Positions 1 to 13,198 of a stretch of 64,000 nt of DNA are shown piece after piece. Location of the stretch: positions 151,254,101 through 151,318,100 of the forward strand of contig CM019065.1 of assembly GCA_009667805.1 (NCBI GenBank). Direction: 5' to 3'. The position numbers and the translations under genes were made by a program. This DNA comes from Leptobrachium leishanense (Eukaryota > Chordata > Amphibia > Anura > Megophryidae). The notes under the pieces were generated by a model. The model was not told where the DNA came from. It worked only from the letters and a program-made list of their open reading frames with translations, and searched no databases. Position 1 is the stretch's first letter. Each line of letters starts with the position of its first letter.

Positions 1-102
1 ATTCTAAGATGACATTAAAAACAAGGTAGGAAGATCACTGTCAAATCTTGAGTACTAGGACATAACTCAAAAGGTAGAATTGAATGTTCTGTCAGACTGG
101 AT

Positions 103-928
103 TAGGGCTGCAACTATTTTTTTCATAATCTATTAGTTGGCTTTTTTTATTTTTGTATTTTTTTCGATTTAATTGCTTTTTCATTGGATAAAAGAAAAAC
201 GTAGGCAAATTGCATACTTTTCGCACAAAATGTACATGAGTACCTGGTCAGTGATGGATTGATGCTGCGTATACTGTTTAAGCCCATGTTTCCTTTCTCC
301 ACAAACAAAACGCTGCTACAAGCTTTTCAGACATGTCAAAACAAAAGCAGGGTGAGAACAGGGGACATTCATTGCAGCCTGACCACTTTAGCTTATAAGA
401 GTGTCCCTTTACAATAATTTCATGGACAAGCTGAGCGGGAGGAGGGTCTGGAGTGAGTTTGTTGAAGGGACTTGAGTGTGAGATGGAGCAGGTTTGGACA
501 AAAGACCAGACCTGAGTGTGGGAGGGAGTTTGTGGGAATGGACCAGACCAACCTGAGAAAATGACAACTCCAGACCAAAGAGGGGATGGCAGGCAGGTTG
601 GGGTGGTGACACGGGACTCCAGCTTCAAGTAAGGATAAAACACCAGCAGTACTATGCCTATATGCCAAGGTTTGTGTTCTAGTGCTTCTGCAATTGTAAA
701 CTAAATAAAAACAAACTGGTTATGTCTGACATAACCCTAGAACTAAATCGCATCGAGTAAAGCCGAGGCGCGTCTTATCCATTTAGCTCCAAAGCAGAAA
801 CAGAGGTTTAACTTGGTCTGACTCTAAACAGTGTGTGCTGTACAAATCGATTTAATCGACAGCCGATTAGCTGTCAACTATTCTCATCGATTAGTTGTCG
901 GTTTAATTGATAAGTTGTTTCAGCCCTA
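103..928. repeat. hAT-like non-autonomous element (old)
   Basis: The ends are TAGGGCTGCAAC on the left and GTTGTTTCAGCCCTA on the right, an imperfect terminal inverted repeat of the hAT type. Next to each end is AT-rich sequence rich in CGATTA-type motifs, while the middle (about 260-700) is unrelated. No clean 8-bp target duplication is seen, so the copy is old or its borders are slightly off. It lies in the last intron of the CKAP2L-like gene. No transposase is visible; the short ORFs here are chance. Confidence 0.5.
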
Positions 929-973
929 GATTAGCTATAAGCCTTCTAAAGAAATTGTTTTACTTTCTCCCAG

Positions 974-1238
974 CAAAAAGAAAGAGCCTGGCAGCCAGGA
1001 ATGGAAATTCCTAACTCCTGTACGGAGATCTTTGAGGATCAATCAAGCAGTGTCTCGCTATCCGGAGACCCTGAAAGAACACGACACTGTGGTGGCCTCA
1101 CTTACAGAACTTCTGGACACTGCGGATGCGGAGGCCTATCTTTACACAAGAAATGATGCTCTGCCAGATGAAGGGGATTTGCACCTTCTTGGAGCAATGA
1201 ATCAAGATCAATCTGAACAGAGAGAAGGGCCAGTATGA
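974..1238 (+). CDS. CKAP2L: CKAP2L-like terminal coding exon (CKAP2/CKAP2L C-terminus)
   Basis: A pyrimidine-rich acceptor (TTTTACTTTCTCCCAG) ends at 973. The exon opens with one phase-completing base, then reads 87 residues to TGA at 1236-1238. Early in the exon is the motif FLTPVRRSLRI, followed by a stretch with SRYPETLKEHD, VASLTELLD and RNDALP. This matches the C-terminal pattern of the CKAP2/CKAP2L spindle-associated proteins as I remember it: TPVRRS-R, then P-ML-DH, a leucine-rich segment and N-AL. CKAP2L is a mitotic spindle and centrosome protein. The acceptor, open frame and lack of similarity to repeats support a real exon. The CKAP2L rather than CKAP2 call rests on the convergent NT5C2-family gene downstream, as with human NT5DC4. 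Upstream exons lie outside the window. Confidence 0.6.
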
Positions 1239-1599
1239 CACAATCCTGATGGCAGGCCTGGGTTGGAATATAAAGTCTAGTCTGCTGCTGACATTGAATA
1301 CAGAATGAACAATGATACAATGTAATGCGAGTATCTCTGAAGGTCATGCATGCAGCCAGTGACACAACAAATGTGTCCTGAGATGTGTTGAGCAGTATTT
1401 TACCCTTATGCTATTTCCACCACTGTGTAATCGGAAACCCGCTGGCATGAATGCTGAGGAATGCAAGCATGAAACTACAAAAAGTAGTATTCTATAAATG
1501 TTTTTTTTAAGTTATTCTTTATCTTCTGCTTTTACAGTATCAAAAACTTACTGATCTAATCAGAGAGGGAGAGTGTGTGTATGTGTATATAATATTATA
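1239..1599 (+). other. probable 3' UTR and flank of the CKAP2L-like gene
   Basis: No coding potential or recognisable repeat is seen. This is where the 3' UTR of the terminal exon must start. I see no canonical AATAAA on the plus strand before the Tc1 insertion at 1600, so the polyadenylation site is unresolved. Confidence 0.35.
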
Positions 1600-1661
1600 C
1601 ACTGCTCAAAAAAATTGAAGGAACACTTTTTAATCCGAGTATAGCATTAAGTTAAACTCCT

Positions 1662-1793
1662 GGGCAGTATTACAAAGCTGGTGCTAACTTAACCAGAGCT
1701 GTTGTAAACTTACCAGAGCCATTCTAGTCTATGGGGTTGCCAAGTTTACAAGAGCTCTGGTTAAGTTAGCACCAGCTTTTGTAATACTGCCCC
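1662..1793. repeat. small hairpin MITE inside the Tc1 element
   Basis: The arms GGCAGTATTACAAAGCTGG and the reverse complement at about 1771-1790 enclose a short spacer. The inner text (AACTTAACCAGAGCT and its complement) is also palindromic, so almost the whole 130 bp folds back. A related text with the same GTTGTAAACTTAACCAG core occurs near 23890. The target duplication is unclear. Confidence 0.6.
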
Positions 1794-2000
1794 TAGGATA
1801 TTGATCTGGTCAGTTAAGTAGCAGAGTCTGTTGTTAATCAGTTTCAGCTGCTTTGGCGTTAATGAAATTAACAGGTGCACTAGATGGACAACAATGAGAT
1901 GACCTCCAAAACATTTACAGGTGAAAGCCACTGCTGACTGGACCCCCCCCCCCCACTCATATTTTCTGTTTTTCACTAGTTTTGCATTTGGCTAGGGTCA

Positions 2001-2820
2001 GTGTCACTGGTTACACAGGCAGGTCAACTCCTATGGGATGGCACATCAATACGTGCAATTGACGGAAGGTTTGCTGTGTCTCCAGGCATAGTCTCAAGAG
2101 CGTGGAGGAGATTACAGGAGACAGGCAGTTACTCTAGGAGAGCTGGACAGGGCTGTAGAAGGTCCTTAACCCATCAGCAGAACCGGTATCTGCTCCTTTG
2201 TGCAGACTGAGCACTACCAGAGCCCTATAAAATTACCCAAAATTCCAGCAGGCCACTGGTGGGAATGTCTCTGACCAGATAATTAGAAGCAGACTTCACG
2301 AGGGTAGACAGATGGCCTGACGTCCTCTAGTGGGCCCTCTGCTCACTGCCCAGCTCCGTGGAGCTTGATTGGCATTTGCCATTGAACACCAGAATTGGCA
2401 GGTTCGCCACTGGCACCCTTTGCTTTTCACAGATGAGAGTAGGTTCACCCTGAGCACATGTGACAGACATGAAAGGGTCTCGAGAAGACGTGGAGAATGT
2501 TATGCTGCCTGTAACATCGTTCAGCATGACCGGTTTGGTGGTGTCAATGATGGTCTGGGGAGGCCTAACCATGGAGGGATGCACAGACCTCTACAGGCTA
2601 GACAATGGCACTCTGACTGCTCCCACGCTCGCCTGACCTAAATCCAATAGAACACCATGTTTCGGTCCATCCGACGCTGCCAGGTTGCACCTCAACCTGT
2701 TCAGGAGCTCAGTGATGCCCTGGTCCAGATCTGGTAGGAAATACCCCAGGACACCATCCGTCGTCTCATTAGGATGCCCCGACCGTTTTCAGGCATGGAT
2801 ACAGAGTACCATTTTGAGTT
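2001..2820 (+). pseudogene. Tc1 transposase remnant
   Basis: The first fragment (2001-2210) translates to a helix-turn-helix region (SIRAIDGRFAVSPGIVSRAW). The second (2369-2641) contains LLFTDESRFTL, the first catalytic Asp motif of Tc1 transposases, and a broken VWRRRGE-type segment. After 2640, frame-broken text still reads as the SPDLNPIEH region and the C-terminus. Stops and indels throughout make it non-functional. Normal length is about 340 residues. Confidence 0.75.
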
Positions 2821-3075
2821 GCTGCAATGAAATTTCAGCAAAGTAGACTGACCTGCTGCATCGTTTTTTCACAGTGATTTTCAGGGTGTCTTTGAATTCA
2901 GCCCGATGTAGGTTCATAATTTTCATCAAACAATGTGGCATCTTTTTGTTCCTAACACACTACTCAGTCCATATCAGTATAGATAACCAGCCTTTTTTCC
3001 CCATTGAGATCTGATGTATTTTCAAAGTGTTCCTTTAATTTTTTGAGCAGTGAGAATTATACACAATTATGTATA

Positions 3076-3908
3076 CAGGGTTATTCAAAGAGTTGAAAAG
3101 TCACTGCACGTTGGGTGACTTTTCGCTCTCTTCAATTCAGTGCAAATCGGCTTTCCCACTTCGGCCACCCTGCAGTGTATTCAGCAAGCACCACAGGGCT
3201 GTCGAGGTGCAGGGAAAAGCTGCTGAAAACCCGTAAAAACATCTGGATTAACCCGTCGCAGACGCAGGAAAAGCCGGAGCCGATCACAGGCAGCGAAGCC
3301 TCCGGAAAAAGCCGACACCGCAGAAGAAGGCAGTGAATAAATTAGCAAAACAGTTTGCTTGAATGATTGAAAAGTGAAATGCTGTTTGCAAAGAAACTAC
3401 TGAGCGAAAATGTCTGAAATTTACATATGAGATCCAGGGAATGATAATAAAAAGGGCTGTTACAGAAAAAATAAGTAAACTTAAAAAAAAAAAAAAAATT
3501 GGACTTTTTAAAAAAATACAGAAAAATGCTTAAAATATCTATAAAGAGACTCTTTACTGCAGAAATTTATAATGAATGGTTTATTAGATATCGTATTAAA
3601 ACGGGAATATTTTTAACATTGAAGCCTATGGGATTCTCCTGAATAAACCTGTCGAATGAAACCACCGAATGGCAGGGCATTAGGGGAACCTTTCACTGAT
3701 TGTTTGTGTTCTCTGAATAGCCGAAGCAGTGCTTTTTTATGGGGATTTCACTGCCCTCGAACAGGCACCGTATGTGCAGGCAATTCGCCAGGATTTGGCG
3801 AATTGCCTGCTCTCTGGATAGCCGAATGGCCAATAAAGGTAACCGAACGCTGATTTTCAGAGTTCGGTTACCTTTCTCCAGCCATTCGGATCTCTTTGAA
3901 TAACCCTG
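3076..3908. mobile_element. CAGGGTTAT foldback element, divergent copy (copy 1)
   Basis: Ends are CAGGGTTATTCAAAGAG on the left and CTCTTTGAATAACCCTG on the right. It shares internal text with the other copies: the AAAACGGGAATATTTTTAAC stretch, the glutamate-like poly-A block, and the subterminal hairpins GTCAC-GTGAC and GGTAACCGAACGCTG with its complement. Flanking trinucleotides are ATA and ATG, a near-match to a 3-bp target duplication. No transposase is encoded. Confidence 0.85.
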
Positions 3909-4295
3909 ATGATATATATGTATTTGTTTGTATTCCCTTCTAAAGAGCGTTTGATTGAGACTAAAATAAAACATTTTGCACCATATATGGACTTTGTAGC
4001 TCGACATGAAGCGATCATTTTAAAGCTAAAATGAGCATTATTAAATTGGGTAAATGTAATATCCATGAATTATTCTTCATTCTGGTTGGATCACATACCA
4101 TTTCTCAACAACGTGCTTTTGTTGAAAATGAGAACACTTTTAATTGAACCATGGGATGAAGAAATAAGATACGCTATTTGACAAAAATAGAAGCCATAAC
4201 TGAAAAAGAATTGGATGTATATCCTCCGTATGGGGATTTCTAGTAATCATAATGAGCTTATCAGCAAAGCATATTCAAAAAAATACCAATAGAAT

Positions 4296-4910
4296 TAGGG
4301 GTGTACTGATACCACTTTTTTAAGTACGAGTACCGATACTTTTGTTCAAGTACTCACCGATACCGAGTACCGATACTTTTATTTTATGTCATGTGACCGC
4401 TTTCCAATAAGAACAGACCTCATAGATATGCCCCCCCCAGCTCATGGATTTGCCCCCCAGCTCATGGATAATACCCCCCAACTCGTGGATACTGCCCCCC
4501 AGCTCGTGGATAATGCCCCAGCTCATGGATTTGCCCCCCAGCTCATGGATAATGCCCCCCAGCTCATGGATTTGCCCCCCAGCTCATGGATAATGCCCCC
4601 CAGCTCATGGATATTGCCCCAGCTCATGGATTATTATTATTGGGGACCTTCCATGGAGCGTGCGCGAAGACTTTCCCGGCGTCGCTAAAGGAAGGTAAGT
4701 ATAAACAAAGTGAGGAGAGCAGCTGCAGGGCCTGTACGAATGCCGATAGAGCATTCGGACAGCCGCCCCAGCCCCTAGGATGCTGGCAAGTCGGCTCAAT
4801 GCCGGCTTCCGGTATCGGGGAAAATATCGGGGGGTACTGCAGGAGTACCAAGTGCTCCTGCAGTACCCGGTATCGGCACCGATACTAGTATCGGTATCGG
4901 TGCAATCCTA
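4296..4910. mobile_element. hAT MITE, TAGGGGTGTACTGATA family
   Basis: The element starts TAGGGGTGTACTGATACC and ends GGTATCGGTGCAATCCTA. It is flanked by a perfect 8-bp duplication AATAGAAT at 4288-4295 and 4911-4918, which is diagnostic of hAT-type insertion. The ends carry repeated (A)CCGATAC motifs. The interior holds a minisatellite. A second copy with its own 8-bp duplication is at 15998-17293. It encodes no protein. Confidence 0.9.
4428..4632 (+). repeat. minisatellite of about 21 bp inside the hAT MITE
   Basis: The unit GCCCCCCAGCTCATGGATAAT repeats about nine times with small variants (GATTT, GATAAT, GATACT, CTCGTGG). A single similar stretch (AGCTCATGGATACTGCCCC) occurs at about 5471 in the next hAT-like element. 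The proline-rich ORF here is a by-product of the repeat. Confidence 0.85.
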
Positions 4911-5029
4911 AATAGAATATAAAATTATTTTGTGGGCATAATGCCTGTATATGGAATTCAAAGTAACAACTTGTTATATCTGTACTGTATAGAGCTTTTC
5001 ATCAGTTGGATCTACATGAATGAGTGATC

Positions 5030-5240
5030 CCAGTGCGCTCCTTGCATGTTGTAATGCAGCAGCAAAGTTTGAACTTTTGTAACAATGACAGTGTCGGCTG
5101 TTCCTTGTAGCTTCTTTACAGTAATACAGGTTGACATGGGTGACCTCTCACCTGGGAATTTCACTTTTGCCCTGGGAGAGCATTAATCCTGCATTAAAAA
5201 GGTGTGCAGATATGCGAAGTCTCTTTTAAGAGTGTACATC
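5030..5240 (+). repeat. old interspersed repeat fragment
   Basis: Text around TTACAGTAATACAGG and the neighbouring TTGTAGC segment recurs near 7460-7590 on the plus strand and near 13630-13850 on the minus strand (CCTGTATTACTGTAAAC). It is a diverged dispersed repeat of unknown class. Confidence 0.45.
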
Positions 5241-5326
5241 ATTTTGGCAGTGAAAGGGTTAAACCCCCCCCCGAGTTTCCTTATAACATCAACTTCTCTC
5301 ACTCTACTGGCACATTCAACGATTAT

Positions 5327-5773
5327 TAGGGCTGTGCAATATGGACAAAATCATATTGCGATTTTTTTTTTATTTTTTTTTTGAATGAATATTGCGATTG
5401 TGATTTTATTTGCGATTTAGGCAATTGTTTTTGCTTTTTCAAACCTGCTACATACATTCTAAATGTATTCAGCTCATGGATACTGCCCCAGCTCACCTCT
5501 TTGCTCACGTGTTCGGCTCCCTGTGAGCTTCCGGCGGCATGGAGCTTGGGCGCTCGCCTGGGGGAACCACATGACGAGCCGCGAGAACGCTAATGTACAC
5601 ATGGTTCCCCCTGCAAGCGCCCAAAGCTCCATGCCGCCGGAAGCTTACAGGGAGCCGAACACGTTAATTTCCGCAGCCCTAAAATGAATAGATCAAATCG
5701 CAGCCTTATGCGGTTTAGAAATCACATGTGCTTAACTCGCGATTTTTTTTTTGTGATTAATTGCACAGCCCTA
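5327..5773. mobile_element. hAT-like MITE with a long internal palindrome
   Basis: Ends are TAGGGCTGTGCAATA and TTAATTGCACAGCCCTA. Inside, 5511-5667 forms a large GC-rich palindrome whose arms contain CTTCCGGCGGCATGGAGCTT and its complement. AT-rich ATTGCGATT text flanks the palindrome. No clear 8-bp duplication is visible. Confidence 0.7.
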
Positions 5774-7723
5774 CTCCTTATGCATACGTACATAGATGGC
5801 CCCCTCCCCTGGTTTAGGACAGGTTGTACTTTACGCTTGTAATTTTTCCCATTGTGAACTCAAATATCCTATAACAACATTGCAAGAGGCAAGTCAATAG
5901 TGGTTAATCATTGCAACGCACTTCAATCATATCCTACATGTGACATTCACTTCTTGCATCTGACACTGGGGTTCCAGAACAACTTTGCTGGTACTATACC
6001 AAATGTAATGAAAAATCTATTTAAAAATAAAGGTAATGCCAGCCGATAGCATGAAATTGAGTAGCGAGTGACGACACAAACACAGTGATAGGTATAAAGG
6101 TTTTACTTAAAAATAAAAAGGATAAAACATTATTGCAGTGTCCAGGCTTTAGTTTAAGTGATGTACAAAGGGATGAACAAGAGCAACAATCATTTACCAA
6201 GTCCAGAAATGCACAGCACATGGCAAGCCATGTGCTCTCAAGGTCCAAGCCAAATCACAAAAAAGGCTTATCTCTTCCTGGAACTCCAGGTTGAATCCAG
6301 GATTTGTCTACCCCCTCCAGAGTTGCATCCCTCCCACCAACAATGTTATCCCAGTGGGAGTCACCATATGAGGTAACCACTCTACAGTAGACTGGCTTAA
6401 TGATGTCCGCTAGCCACACGGGGCAACAAGCCTCACACTGCCCCTAGTGTTCCCTCTTTGATATAACACTCAATATATATAATTAAATATGATTTATGAC
6501 ACAATTCATCCACGATCACTACACCAATTAAAGTGTATATTTACACATGACCTTAATGCAGAGACTCACTGGACTTCGAATACCAAGACCGATCGCTGAG
6601 ACTCCCACAAACACTGTTTTGAGGCAGGGTCTTATCTTTTTGTTGCAGCAATTTATTTTGTAACATCTTTGTATACCTATTGGCCAGTGCCTTGGAATGT
6701 GTTGACTATAAAAAATGCTAATAGAGCTAATAATGTTATAACAATTGTGCGTTATCCTTGACTTACTAAATGCATATGGCACAAATTAATTAGTCACTCA
6801 CTGGATCACGTATTAGGGACAATGCTATCCCCTTCTCTCCTAACTAAGGGAATTGTTACAACTGTTAAATCAATGTGGAGTAAGCGGATACGTTAATATT
6901 TATCTATGAACAATTCAGGAATACCCTACAATATATCAATATAAATGGAATTAATTACTGGCTGATGGTTACAACGTGCCAATTCATTTGTTGCCAATTA
7001 CAAAGATTTTGAATATCTGGAATCAGGTCTATTCTCTATTCTGTATTCTATTGTTTTTATTTGTATACATGTGGTTTTATTGGAAGATATATAATAGTTA
7101 TGTTCTAAAGAACATTGAAGATTCAGGATAATAGCGATTGCACTACTTTGTGTGGTGACTGTTGGGATTAAACCCTAATTTGATAAATATACCAAGTGTG
7201 AGCCCCTTTTCATCTAAAGAATGGTCTGTAATAACCTTTACAACTGGTGTTCCAGTTTGTTTAGTATATTAAAAAAAAGAACTTAATCTTTATTTCAGCA
7301 TTAGATGACCGCAATAAAAAGTCTGCAATTAAACCCCTTCACGGCCTAGTGCTTTTTGTTGAAGAAAAAATAACATCTCTGTGACACATGGGATGTGTAG
7401 ATAACCATCAAATAGAGGATAAAATGACAATTCTAGCCCCTTAAATCTTATCCTGTACAGTATTAAGTGATCCTAGAACTCTCCCTGTATTCTGCCCTCT
7501 CCCTGGCTGCTATGAGGGTGGGGGCTACTACTTGTAGCTCCTTTACAGTAATACAAGGTAATGAGTGAGCATTCCTTATAGCTGTGCTTCCTCTACTGCT
7601 CTTCAGAAATCCGCAGCAGGGACATGTTATGCTCTAAAAGGAAAACACTGGGTTTAAAATATGCAATTTATGTAAAAAAATCAAACCCTGAATTCTTTGC
7701 TATAACAAACCACCTAAATTTGA
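5774..7723. other. no gene seen; AT-rich intergenic sequence
   Basis: Nothing here supports a coding call; the open frames are short and have no recognisable motifs. Apart from the diverged repeat text near 7460-7590 I recognise no element. Confidence 0.6.
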
Positions 7724-7727
7724 TTAA

Positions 7728-8094
7728 CCTCCTCGGCGTTCCGATTCTGACATTTTTTTATATGTCAGAATCAGTGCCTATATTTAGCCCCGTAGCGGTA
7801 TCCGGAGTGTGGCTCGGCGTTAATTTCATTGCTGAAAGCGGTAACCCCGAGCCACACTCGCGCTAGATACATACCTGTCCCTGCGCTCCCCCACAGTCAC
7901 CTCTGGCCGATCGGGGCGTCCTATTTCCTGGTTCCCTTCTCACGAGAAAGGAAGCAGGACGCCGCGATCTGCCGGAGGAGAATGCCATTGTGGAGGTCAG
8001 CGAGGGGGTACAGGTATGTATCCAGCTTGAGTGTAGCTTGGGGTTACCGCTTTCAGCAGTGAAATTAACCCCGAGTCACACTCGGGGGGGGGGA
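7728..8094. repeat. MITE with CCTCCTCGGCG end and TTAA at the left border
   Basis: TTAA at 7724-7727 precedes CCTCCTCGGCGTTCCG. Internally, GTGTGGCTCGGCGTTAATTT near the left is mirrored by the CCGAGTCACACTCGG text near the right. A second, better bounded copy lies at 15561-15865. TTAA borders fit a piggyBac- or Kolobok-type MITE. The right end appears truncated at the G-run near 8094. Confidence 0.6.
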
Positions 8095-8361
8095 TGCAGT
8101 TTTCTAAACACAATGACTGGTAATTATACATCAAGAATTCTACTAATGCATGTTTTGTGGGGTTTTTTTCTTCTTTTTCTGAACCTGTAATTTTATGTCT
8201 CTGATGTCTAAAACATGAGGGCGGCACATGGTCCAGATTCAAAATATCTAGTCAGGATCGTTAAAACTGTTTTAATTTCTATGTTTTAGAAGCAGGAACA
8301 GAGCGAAAATGTGTATGTCTGAGACTCTTGATGTTTTGTGGTTGACATCCATGATCTAGAC

Positions 8362-8584
8362 CAGGGATCAGCAACTTTACCCCTCCAGATGTTTTGGAAC
8401 TACATTCCCCATGGTGCTCAGTCAACCTAATGAGTGTCTGAGTATCATGGGAGATTATTATTATTTTATTAAACACCACCACGTCTCGCAGAGCTGTACA
8501 GAGGTACAATGGGTAACGAGACTATTTTACAAACAGACAAGATGTAGCTCCAAACATCTGGAGGGCCAAGGATGCTGACCCCTG
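8362..8584. mobile_element. hAT MITE, CAGGGGTCAGCAA family, with a nested repeat
   Basis: Ends are CAGGGATCAGCAACTTT and GATGCTGACCCCTG. It is bounded by a perfect 8-bp duplication ATCTAGAC at 8354-8361 and 8585-8592. The fold is interrupted at about 8450-8550 by a fragment of the CAGCGCTGTACAATAA-type retroposon tail in reverse orientation. Confidence 0.9.
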
Positions 8585-9116
8585 ATCTAGACTTTTATCA
8601 TCTTACGAAGTATCTTATTTGCATTATATTTGTTGTATCTCAATAAAAATGTCTTCTACCATGCAGTGGCCCTTTTTTCTTTTAATTTGGATCTTCTTGC
8701 TTTCACTCATACAAGCAATTCTTAGTGTTTGTGGGCAGAAGCCTAGGTTATATGATCATGACTGTTTAGCCCTCCAAATGCTTCTAACGCATGTATTGGG
8801 TTAATCGTGAAATTAATTGGTGGAGAATTGTAAATTTTGAGCCAAAATAGCAGAATTTTAAATGATTCCGAACTCCAGTATTCCAGCTCAGCTGTTGTAG
8901 CCTTAACTAACTTTATAGCTATATTTAGCACTTGGTTGAAGAGCGATAGGAGTTATTCACTATTGCCAATTGTTTTGAACTTGCTTTCCGGTATCATACT
9001 TCACAAACATGAGTCAGACAGGCACTTTCTATCAATTCTGTATAGAAAGTTGGGAGATACAGTAAGTGTATAACTTACATGTTCTGACTGATGACAAACA
9101 ATGCATTGTCCATGAA

Positions 9117-9463
9117 GCTGGGGTCAGACGAGCGTTTTTAAGACCGACTGGAACATCCGTGAAAGTGGATGTTCCTTCTTCTCTGACGCCCGTCTAGCCA
9201 CCTCGCTGAGCGTAGAGCGCTCAGCGCTGCAAGGCTCGATCTTCCTAATGGAGGATAACACTTTGCAGCCCCGTCAACCGCGCATCTTAGCGCTTCGACG
9301 GCGGGGGGCTTTCAGAATGTCCACAGCACACCCGCTGTAGCGCGTGCAATTCGTGCGCGTGCTACAGCGTGTGGCTGGCCCCGTCGAAGTGTCACAACGC
9401 TGCGACGGACGGGGGAAGGCATGTCAATATGGGCGCACACGGTGCGCTCGTCTGACCCTGGCC
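9117..9463. mobile_element. PIF/Harbinger-like MITE, GGTCAGACGAGC family
   Basis: GCTGGGGTCAGACGAGCG at the left is mirrored by CGCTCGTCTGACCCTGGCC at the right. Flanks are GAA and TAA, near the 3-bp TWA target typical of Harbinger. The interior is GC-rich. Related copies with better duplications are at 46926-47389 and 59627-60052. Confidence 0.75.
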
Positions 9464-10234
9464 TAAATGGATACAATGAATGTTTTCTCCAAGTCCCCCA
9501 CAGAATTGTGTTTTTAGCACCTGCAGAGAAGTTTTAAAAAAACAAATACTTGTGCACGTGCTGCATACCATTTGATATAGAGTAGGGATGAGCTGTTCGG
9601 TTCGATCTGTTTGGAGATCGCATCGAACATCGGCAGTTTGCAAACTTCGAACGTTTTGGGACGTTCGCCCAAAGTTCTAAAAATTTTTTTGAAAAAAGTA
9701 TAAAAAATGCTTAACAGTCTAGAAATAAAGAGACTCTTTACTGCAGAATATAAGCAACAGTTTATTAGATATTGAATTAAAACGGGAATATTTTTAACAT
9801 TGAAGCCTATGGGATAAAACATTCTTGTTACTAAAACATCAGGCAGACACGGCCGTCTAATCAGGCACTTGATCTTACCTGATCTAACAAATATCTATAA
9901 GCCTGAATGGTTTCTAACCAGAAAATTGAATGAGGCGGGGCTAACCCGTCTTTATTAAATAACTCAGTATTTATGGGTGATCTAACGTTAAAACCAATTG
10001 ATCTTACCTGATCTAACGTAAAGCTTCCAAAATAGCTGTTTGGTTCATTTTGTGATAAGGGGGGGCTGATGACGGGTTAGCCCCCCCCCTTACAATAATT
10101 GTTAATATCTCTTTTTCTATGTGTGATGTAACGCAAACAACTATTGATCTAACCTGATCTAACAAAGCTCTAACCAACTGCATGAGTTTTGTTCAAAAAT
10201 GTTGATAAGGGGGAGGCTAACCCGGCTGAGGTTA

Positions 10235-11841
<1,607 letters not shown>

Positions 11842-13198
11842 TATATGGTCTGAGGTCTGTGGGTAGGTATATATATATATATATAATCTGCTGTTGATAT
11901 ATACGTATATATAGGTCTGCGTGCTGATATATACGTATATGTCTGGGTGTGGTATCAATGCATCCCTACTCTATACACAGCGCTCCGTGTTCCTATAATA
12001 TATATGATCAGGGGTTACTTTTTTTATATTTTTATTCTATTCCTATTAAATTAACAGTAATTTTTGATGTATTTTATTGAGTAGAAACTTTTTTTTTTGC
12101 CTATATAGCATGTGCTTTGTGAAAATAAAATGGTTTTGTGTGTACATTTTAATTTAGTTAGTGGATTCCTGTCTAGTGCGGTGAGAAGCAAACGTAATGC
12201 AGTGTAGACACACTGCGAGGCGGAGCGGAGTAAAGTCAAGCCTGCAAAATGTTTGCTTCGCTACTCTGTGCGTCGCTACACGCTCAGTGTGCCTCAGCCT
12301 TTATTCCCGCATCGCTAGCTTACCGAATCAGTTTGTATACTTGTTACTGACCCTGCTTGTTCTGAGGACCCGATCTGTTGCCGACTTTGCCTGCCATTTG
12401 ACTATTCTCTCTGTGTATTCCCTGCTTGTTCTGTTTGCTTCCTGTTGCTACTGGTGTGCGCCGATTCTCACCATATGCAGTAGCGCAGTACAAGTGCCTA
12501 AACATTGCTGACCCAGTTTTGTTATAGCTGCTGATGTAACTGAATAGATCGGGGATATCTTCTGCATTACCAAAACCTCCACCACTGAACTCTTCCACAA
12601 TACCTCAGAGGGGTTACGGTGTGAAGGCACTAGCTGCCACCAAAGGCAAAATATTTGGGAGCACTGACGCCTATACCAGATTCATATCATTTTAATATTG
12701 GACCGCAGGGTCCAACCCTGCACTCTTCCACAATATCACAGAGGGGTTGCGGTGTGACGGCACTGTTGCCAACACTAAAGGCCCCATTTTAAGCACCTAT
12801 TGTTACTTTCATCCAAAGCCTGCATAAGTTTCACCATAATTTAGCCAAAAAATCACTAAACTTGTTCTGCGTGTCCTAAAATGTCTCCTCTTTTCATACA
12901 GGCTGCCGCCCCAAGCAGTTGTTTATGAATAGATTAAAGGAAAACTATTTACCGTCAATGTTTCTAAACATCCTACAAATCCACCACTTCACGGGCAGGT
13001 TATGGGGACCTCCTAGGCACAATATTTGAAGGACTTTTTGAAGGCCCTCTTGGAGAGCACTCTAAAAATCGAACTTTCGAGTCCCATTGACTTGCATTGA
13101 GTTCGGTTCGTGTTCGAGTTCGAACTCGAACCTTTGAAATTGTTCGAGTTCGAATGCGAACCGAACACAGGGGTGTTCGGCTCATCACTAATATAGAG

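Larger units (their letters stand above)
1600..3052 (+). mobile_element. Tc1-like DNA transposon, decayed
   Basis: The left end CACTGCTCAAAAAAATTG is mirrored by TTTTTTGAGCAGTG ending at 3052, a terminal inverted repeat of about 30 bp. TA precedes the left end; the right TA is lost. Between them lie degenerate transposase fragments on the plus strand. This TIR type belongs to a Tc1 family common in fish and amphibians. The copy is ancient and has a small hairpin MITE near its left end. Confidence 0.8.

Noticed and set aside
278..668. Short ORFs of 67-121 residues on minus near the left edge
   Set aside because: They lie in a hAT-like element and an intron. No domain, splice or conservation signal.
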